A DNA stretch of 59,423 nucleotides. Source: Stieleria sedimenti. GTDB taxonomy: Bacteria; Planctomycetota; Planctomycetia; Pirellulales; Pirellulaceae. Under the pieces are notes generated by a model. That model was not told the DNA's origin, ran no database searches, and saw nothing but the letters and a program-made list of their open reading frames with translations. A program made the position numbers and the translations under genes. Of the stretch, positions 8,201-17,200 are shown one piece after another. Within the stretch, counting starts at the first letter, position 1; each line of letters opens with the position of its first letter. The stretch covers positions 2,979-62,401 of the forward strand of contig NZ_JANZKV010000049.1 in the NCBI RefSeq assembly GCF_025060895.1, in the 5' to 3' direction.

Positions 8201-11200
8201 CGTCTGGTCATCGCGGCGAATCATCCTGTTCTGGGGCGTGAGTTACTTTCCATCGCCACGAACAACAACCCCTCGGCGATCACGCTCAGCCATCAAACGA
8301 TCAACGAAAATCCCGAATTGGGATCGACGGTCGGAATCCTGACGGCCGAGGATCGAAACCCGGCCGACACGCATACGTTCCAACTCGTTCCCGGCGAAGG
8401 TGACGAGGATAACCTCCGTTTCGCCGTGCAGGGGAATCGGTTGCTGACCGCCGCGGAACTGGACTACGAGAGGCAGAACACGTTTAATCTTCGCGTCCGA
8501 GCGATCGATCAATACGGGCTGGGCATCGAAGAGACCTTCACCATCCACGTCAACGATCTGCCGGAACTCGATTGGAACGGTTTCGAATTATTGCAGGACA
8601 CCAACAACAACCTCATTGAGACGACCGGAGTCGCTAACCCTGAAGACTTCATTGCCGTGGGAAACAAGGTCTTCTTCACCGCCGAAGCGCCGACCAAAGG
8701 CCGCGAGCTGTTTGTGACTGACGGCACCAGCGACGGAACTCGCATCGTCAAGGACATAAGTGTCGGCGCCGCTTCTTCCCGTTTCGATTCCTTTCTCGCG
8801 CTCGGTGACAAGCTGTTGTTCGTCGCCAAAAACGAACTTTGGGTGTCCGACGGAACCAACGACGGGACCTTCCAGCTGCACCAAGGAACGGTGTACCGGA
8901 CATCGCAAAGCGACGTCGTGATGATCGAATTCCAAGGGGAAGTCTATTTCTCCGCCCGTGGCGAAACGACCGGGAATTCGTACCGTCTGATGAAAACCGA
9001 CGGCACGATCGAAGGCACAGCCGGGGCCGGGCCTGGCTCAAGCGTTCCCCCTTCCGGCTTCGCGGTCATGGGCGACCACCTTTATTTCAATTTGAACCAT
9101 AATCTTTGGAGAAGTGACGGCACCACATCGGGAGCTGAACAGTTCATCAACAATTCGGTACTGAGATTTCCAGAGAATTTGACAACCGTCACGACGCATG
9201 ACGGAAACGGTGCGGCGGTCGAGACCCTGTTCTTTACCGCCAACGATGACACGCATGGCCATGAGCTGTGGAAGTCCGACGGAACGCCTGCCGGGACTGT
9301 GATGGTGAAGGACATCCGTCCAAGTGACGTATCGTCGTTTCGACACATCGCCGACCTGACCGAAATCAACGGCGTACTCTATTTCACTGCCGATGATGAC
9401 AACCACGGCGTCGAACTATGGACGAGCGACGGGACCGCGGCGGGCACCGTCATGGTCAGCGACATACAGCCGACGGGCGATTCCAACCCCGAGTGGATCA
9501 CCGCGTTTGGGGATGCGGTCTTCTTTGCCGCCGACGACGGCACGCACGGGGTCGAATTGTGGAAACACGATGCAGGGGGCACCTCGCTCGTTCAAGACAT
9601 CTACGCCCCGGATCAATACAACGCGCGACCCAGCGCGAATCCGAGTGAGTTGGTTGTCTTCGGCGAGAAACTGTTTTTCAACGCGACCAACGGCAGTTCG
9701 TTTTTCCGAGAGGATTTCGGTCGGGAACTGTGGGTGCTGGAAAGCGCGGACGCGACGCCACAACTGGCTGTCGATATCTTTGCCGGGACGACCGGCGGAG
9801 ACCCGACCGGTATGGTGGTCGCCAACTTGCCATCCGCCGACGGAGGCTACGGAGAATCGCTCGTCTTTTCCGCCCAAGGCCGGGTCGGATTTCAACGCAC
9901 GGGATTCAGCCTGTTCCGTAGCGATGGCACGCCGGAAAACACCATCCTGGTTCCAAGCTTTGACAACACCACAGGAAGCTCTAATCCGTCCGAGTTAACC
10001 GCGTCGGGCGAACTGCTGTTCTACCGAGGAGACCATCCTTTGCTCGGCCGCGAACTGTATGTCAGCGACGGTACAGAGGCCGGAACGGGACTGCTCAAGG
10101 ATTTATGGAGAGGCGGAGCGGAATCGACGCCGCACAATTTTATCGACGTCGACGGTCGTTTGTTCTTCGTCGCATCGGGGGCCGACGGAAGCTATCGGCA
10201 CGGACGCGAGCTGTACACCAGCGACGGAACGCCGGACGGAACCCATCTGGTCAAAGACATCAACGACACCGCGTCGAGTGCCAGTTCCAGTCCGGCTCAA
10301 CTGACCGCGATCGGCGACAAACTGTACTTCACCGCCATTGATGGCACCGAGGGTTCGGGCAACCGGGAACTGTGGGTCAGCGATGGAACTGAATCGGGAA
10401 CGGTCGTCGTCAAGGACTTCACTCCCGACGGCGGGAATTCAGGCATCAACGATTTGACCGCCGTCGGCGACACGCTGTTCTTCACCGTTTCCGCTGGGGG
10501 CGGCGGAGACCAATTGTGGAAGAGCGATGGGACGGAAGCCGGGACGGTCCTGGTCCGAGACCGGCATCCGGGGCCGGCCAGCACCGCCATTCGTCATCTG
10601 ACCAGCGTGACCGCCACCGATGAGTTGGGCGGCCAAACTCACACGCTCTTTTTCGTTGATCTCAACCCCGACACCTCGATCTACCAGCTTTGGAAGAGCG
10701 ACGGAACGACCGACGGTACCGTCCAGGTCAGTCAATTTCCCACCAACGAGTCCTGGCCATTTGACAACATGATGGATGTCGACGGCACGTTGTTCTTTAC
10801 CAGCGGCCGCTTCGACGACCTGTGGAAGTCCGACGGGACGACCGAGGGCACTCAGCGGATCGCGACCTTCAAACTTCCCTTCTATTCACCCAGACTGGAC
10901 CGGTTTGCCGCGGTCGACGACACGTTGTACTTCATCGTGATCGGTTACGGCGATGTCGGCACCGAGCTTTGGACTAGCGACGGCACCGAAGCAGGTACGG
11001 TGGTCGTGCGTGACATCCGCCCCGGACCGTTGGGATCCGATCCAACCGGTCTGACCAACATCGACGGAACTCTCTATTTTATCGCCAACGACGGCGTCAA
11101 CGGCGAGGAACTGTGGCAGACCGACGGCACGGCCGAGGGCACGACGATCGTCGCCAACTTCACCGGTGCCGATGGCGGCGGCAGCGTCCCGACGCAACTG

Positions 11201-14200
11201 ACCGCCGTGGGCGGAAACCTGTTCGTCGTGGCGCAAACGGCGGCGTTCGGTCGCGAACTGTACGGTCGCTTTGGGAATTTCACAAAGCCCACTCTTTCAA
11301 TCACGACGACCGATCAAACCGTTGACGAAGGGGTCGGCTTTGTGACCTTGACCGCCACGATCGACACGCCGGTCGACTTCCCCATCCGTGTTCCCGTCAG
11401 TCTCGACAGCGGTACCGCCACGCTCGGCGAAGACTTCGATCGTCTTGGAACCGAACTCGTCTTTCCGCCCGGTGAAACGACAGCCAGCGTGAACGTGTCG
11501 GTCAACGACGAAGAACGCTTTGAACTGACGGAAAGTTTTTCGGTCGCTTTGGACACCAGCCCGTTCGTCGACTTCGCCCCCGGTGTCGTCCCCGTGACAT
11601 TCACGGTGACAGACAACGATCTGCAACCGTACGTTTCATTCGTGGGCGCGACGTCGAATGTTTCCGCTCAAGAGGGTACGACCGTGACCATCGAGGTCGG
11701 TTTGAACGATCCGTCGCACCAAGATGTCACTGTGCCGCTGACCTTTTCGGGTACGGCGGTTCGCAACCTCGACTTTCGCGACGGTGGCTTGAACCGCCTG
11801 ACCATTCCCGCCGGTCAAGCGTCGGCGACGGCGAAGCTGACCATCGTTGATGACACATTGGCCGAAGCAACCGAGCGGATCGTTGTCGAGCTGGGCACTC
11901 CGATCAACGGTAGGTTGCTCGACGAACGGGGCATCGCGACACAGCAAGTCATCGTGATCCCCCAGAACGACGCACCGAGCGTGAACTTTTCAAAGTCACT
12001 TAGCAACGTTCCCGAAGACTTCGGCGAATACTCCATCGACGTGACTCTCTCCCAACCATCGCCGCTGCCGATTCACGTGCCCTTCTCCGTCACCGGAACG
12101 GCGAACGATCAGGACTTCGTATTTGGTGACGACGAGACGTACGAACTGGTTTTCAACCCGGGCGAAACGAGCCACTCAATCTCCTTCGAAATCACCGACG
12201 ACAGTCTGCTCGAACCGGGCGCGAACGAATCCGTCGAGATCAGTTTGGATGTCCCCGTCAACGCAATCCCCGGACCCACGACGCTGCACACCGTCGGTAT
12301 CCGGGACAACGACATCGCAGAATTCTATTTTGAAATCGACGAACAGGAAATTTGGGAAAACGAGAATTCGACGACGATCACGGTTCATTCGTCGATCAAA
12401 TCGACTCGCCCGATCACCGTGCCGCTGACCGTCTCGGGGCGGGACGGGTTTGATCGTCCCGGATATGCCAGTTTTGGTTCCGACTTCTCGCTTGGACTAT
12501 CACCGCTGGTCATCAACCCCGGCCAACTGTCCACGTCACGGAGTGTCACGATCACTAATGACCGAGTGAACGAGTCCCCTGAAGAAATTCACATCGGCAT
12601 CCAGCCGTCCGGCAACGGCACGCGGGTGTCGCGAACCCACGGATCGCATCAAATCACGATCAAAGACAACGACCCATTCGTTTCAATCAAGACGAACTCA
12701 GGCGACGAAACGCTCGAGGAAGCCAACGACCAAGGCTTCTTCACGGTTTCACTAACCTCGTCGACCAATGAGGACATTTGGGTTCCCTTTCGGGTCAGCG
12801 GCAATGCGGTCCAACACCGCGACTACGTCTTCAATAAAAACTCCGTCCTGATCCCCAAGGGTTCCACGTCGGGAACCCTTCGGGTCACCACTATTGCAGA
12901 CGAAATCGATGACTATCAACGCAATGTCTTCGTAACGATCGAAGATCCGTTGGGCGACGCTCAGGTCGATGACGAGAACGCTTTCGCGGTGATGCGAATT
13001 AATGACGACGACGGGGCTCCGACAGTTGCCTTCGGTTCGGCACGACAGTTACACAACGGAAACCGCCTGGCCGCGGCGGATCAGCCATTCGGCGAAACCG
13101 ACGGCGAGATCCGCTATGCGGTGAAGATCGACAAGGTGTCGGGAAAAGACGTCCGCGTCAAAATCAGGTTCACCGGAACCGCCACGGACAATTCGGACTT
13201 CGAGGTGACCGGGCTGGACGGCAACAGCGAGCTGAGAATCCCGGCTGGCGAGAAAGTGGGCTACTTCTCGGTGCGGGTGAAGAACGACGACAAAACCGAG
13301 CCGACCGAAACGATCAACATGTCCTTTAGTGTCGTCTACAACGCGCAGAGACCAGAACACGCTCAGGAACGCAGTATTCGGATTCTGGATGACGACGCGG
13401 AAACGATCTGCAACGAACCGCCCGCCGGTCCGGCCGGGACACTCAACTCGATCGCCCAACCGGTGTGCGAGATCGATCCGCCCCTGGGAACATCGTACGA
13501 AAGCCTCACGCAGGAACAAGTCAATGAAGTGGGCGAAATGACGCCCGGAACTCCTTCGTATTACGGTGCCACTCAGGGGTTTGTGAAAGGAGCAGTCGCT
13601 TTCTTCGACGGCAACTTCAATGGCGTGGCGGACTTCGCCGACCTGAACGGAAACCGAATCCAGGATTCCGATGAAACAAACGAACCCGTTCGCCCGACCC
13701 AGTTGAACGGCAGGTTCACCGCCCAGGTGCCGGCGGCGTTCGATCGGAACAGCGATGGATGGATCACCGCCGAAGAAGGCCGCTGGATTCTCGCCGGCGG
13801 AATCGACATCTCGATCGGGCTGCCGTTGCGGATGCAGTTCTCCGCTCCCGTCGGTCACTTCGTCATTTCGTCGCTATCAAGCGTTGTGGAACGACTCACG
13901 ACCGTTCATGGACTGTCGGTCGCCGCCGCCAACCGACGAGCCGCCGAAGCCTTCGACATCCCCAGTCTGACGACCCGTGGCGCCGACCCGCTTAACGCCA
14001 CGATCAGTGGCGATGGCGATGCCGCGAAGACCGAAGAAACGGCGGTCCGGATCTATGCCACCGCCCAGCCGATCGCGGACCTGTTCGCCGCTTCGGCACC
14101 GACACTTTCCACGGCTTACTTGAGTGATCTTGTATTCGGAGCCTTTGCCGATGAGATCGCCGGTGAGGGTTCGTCGCTGAATCTCAGCTACGATTCGGTG

Positions 14201-17200
14201 GTCGCGGGATTGATCAACCGTATCAGCAACCAGAGCGGTTTACGATTCTCTGATGATCCGGCGGTCCATCAAACCGTTGTCGACGCGGCGTCCCGAGCCA
14301 TCACGGCCGGCAATCAAGCCATCGACCAAATCAGCGTGACTCTCGACCTGGACTACTTGAACCGGTTATTCCAAGTCAAGAAGGTGATGCTCGGCGAACT
14401 CTCCCCGGCGATGCGACAGGTCGTCGAGGCGGTCAGGACGCCGGAATCAATGGCGACCGAGTTCTCAGGATCGGGACTTCAAGGCAAAGTTGACGCTGCG
14501 AGGGTCGGCACGATTCTTCCCCCGTCGTTGCTGATCAACAACGCAGCCGTAGTCGAAGGCAACGATGGAACCGCGTTGATCGAGTTGACGGTCGACCTGA
14601 TCGGCGATCACGACCTTCCCGTTTCGGTGGACTTCGCGACCGCCGACAACACTGCGACGGTCGACGGCGGCGATTACGATTCCGTCTCGGGCGAGTTTAC
14701 CTGGGCAGCCGGAGACAATACGTCACGCGTCGTCCAAGTCCCCATTCATTCCAACACGACCTTCGACGCCGATCGCAGTCTTGTTGTGTTCCTTAGCAAT
14801 GCGTCCAACGCGGTCTTGGCCAGCCACATCGGCTATGGCTACATCCTGAACGACGACACGCTACAACACACGATCGAAAACACGGATGACGGTTCGACTC
14901 GCCTCTTTCTGGAACTCGCCGAATCCGATTTTAACCTGATCGAAAGCAGCGAAACGATCGCCGGCGGCGATTTAACGCTGCCGACGGTCATGGAACTGAT
15001 CGGCGACGACGCAACCAATGACTCCTTGCTGCTGAGCTTCTTGCCGTCCGCCAAGAACCATTCGGTCTCCTTTGCCGGTGGTGTCGCTGGCAATGATTCG
15101 TTGGTCTATCGGAACGGATCCTTCGCGACGATCTTGCACCAGTGGACCAGCGGCGGCGACGGCCGAACCGAACTGACCCCGTTTTCTGGCGGCGACGAAT
15201 CGATCGTCCAGTGGACGCAAATCGAATCACTGCAAAGTGACCTCGGTGGTGTTCCTGAGATGATTTTCCACCTAGCCGACGAGGTCACCGACGCAACGCT
15301 CTCTCACGACGGCGAACTCCTGCAGTTGACCAGCCAAAGCAACGCCTTTGCGCCGATCAGCTTCCGACGTCCGACAGAATCTTTGATCATCCGTTCGTCC
15401 GGCGAAGACTTCCTGACCGTCGTCCCGGGGGATCCCGAACTCGAAGCGATTCTCAGCGAGATCGAAAATTTTGTCCCAGATCCGCTCGGGGATGTCACGC
15501 TCGAGAACGGCAACCTGTTGGTCACGATGCCGCAACAGGACGACGCGGAATTGACCATTCGAATCGATCCCGCCACGGCTCAGTACGTGATCACGTCGGG
15601 CACTTCAGCGATTACCGCCGGTGCGGGCACCAGTGGTACCGCGGCCAACGAAGTTCGCGTACCACAATCTAGCGTGACCAATGCGGTCAGTATCCAGGGT
15701 AGCGACGGCGCTGACGCGATGATCGTCGATTTCGGTGGCGGCAGTTTGATTCCACCCGGCGGGCTGTCGATTTCCAGCGGCCTGGGTGCTGACATTCTGA
15801 CGTTGCTCGGCGATGAGACGCTCGACTGGATAGTTCAGCCCGGCTCAACGATTACCGGCAACGGATCGATCCGAATCGGGGACGCATCAGTCGGCTTCAA
15901 CGGCATCGATGTTCTCCAGTTCGACTCGGCCGGAAGAATTGTACTTCAAACTCCCAACTTGGATGATGAAATTGCCATCTCTGAAGGACAACTTTCCGAT
16001 GACCAAACCGACTCGCTCGTAATCTCCGGTACCAGCGACGGTGTCGCGATGACAGAACTGCGTGTCGCACGTTCGTCTTTCACTTTGGACACGACACTTC
16101 AAGACGGCGAAGACACCGTCTCGATTCTGTCCGCCGACAATGACCACCGCAACACTGGGCTTGTCGTGGAGACGGGCACGGCTGACGACGTGGTCACCGT
16201 GCTGGGGAATGTGACCTTCGCCGGACCTGTATCCATTCAATCAACTTCGCTGCTGCTCGAAGGCAACTTGGCAACCAAATCAGCAGTCGGTGGCGGCGAC
16301 CTGACGCTTGACGTGAACGTCGTCGTCCGCGAAACGGTGCAACTGTCATCGGGCTTCGACCAAAATGCCGGTGATATTCGTGTCAATGGTTCGGTGTCGT
16401 TGAAAGCTGATCTTTACCTGAATTCGGGATCGGGAACCGTGGTGTTTGCGGAGCCGATCGACGGCCCCCATGCGTTGGTGGCCGAGGGCCAAGGAACCAT
16501 CCAATTTCTGCAATCCGTTGGCGCTCAAAATCCTTTGGCAAGCGTTTCGGTCGATGCCGGCGGTTCGACGGGAGCCGTAGACGTCTTTACGACCGGTCGT
16601 CAAAGCTATGGAAACGACCTCGCGATCGCTGGAACGCTCGCAACGGTCGGTGAGTCGATTTCCATCGCCGGAACGACGACAACGATGGGTGACAGTCTGT
16701 TGGAGGCCGCAATGGGTTTGATTTCGTTTGGTGGTCACCTGACCGCGGACGCCTCGCTTCGCATCGTTGCGGATGATTTAACGCTGCCGCCCCAGATTCG
16801 ATTCCGCATTGATGGGACCTCTGTTGATACCCAATACGCCCAATTGGCGATCGACGGTCCCATCGACTTGAGCGGGGTGGCTCTCGACTTTGCAGGATCG
16901 TATCAACCGATGCCCGGTGATGCCTTCGAACTCGTGAACAACGAGACGGTTGACAAGGTCGTGGGAATTTTTATTGGCTATCCGGAGGGTGATCCAGTCG
17001 CGATCAACGGGAGCCAGTCGGATGCGTTAATCAGCTACCTGGCAGACGACGGCAACGACGTGCATCTGGTCGTCAACAATGTCGCGCCGACGGTGACACT
17101 CAGCGGTCCAGCCGCCGCGATTGAGGGCGAGACGCACACGTACAGCTTCACGACCTACGATCCAGGACCGGACACCTTTGCTCTTGTGAGCATTGATGCC

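Noticed and set aside
13049-13858. 269-codon minus-strand open frame inside the giant gene
   Set aside because: It is antisense to well-formed Calx-beta and EF-hand-like sequence and has the composition of a reverse-frame shadow with no domain.
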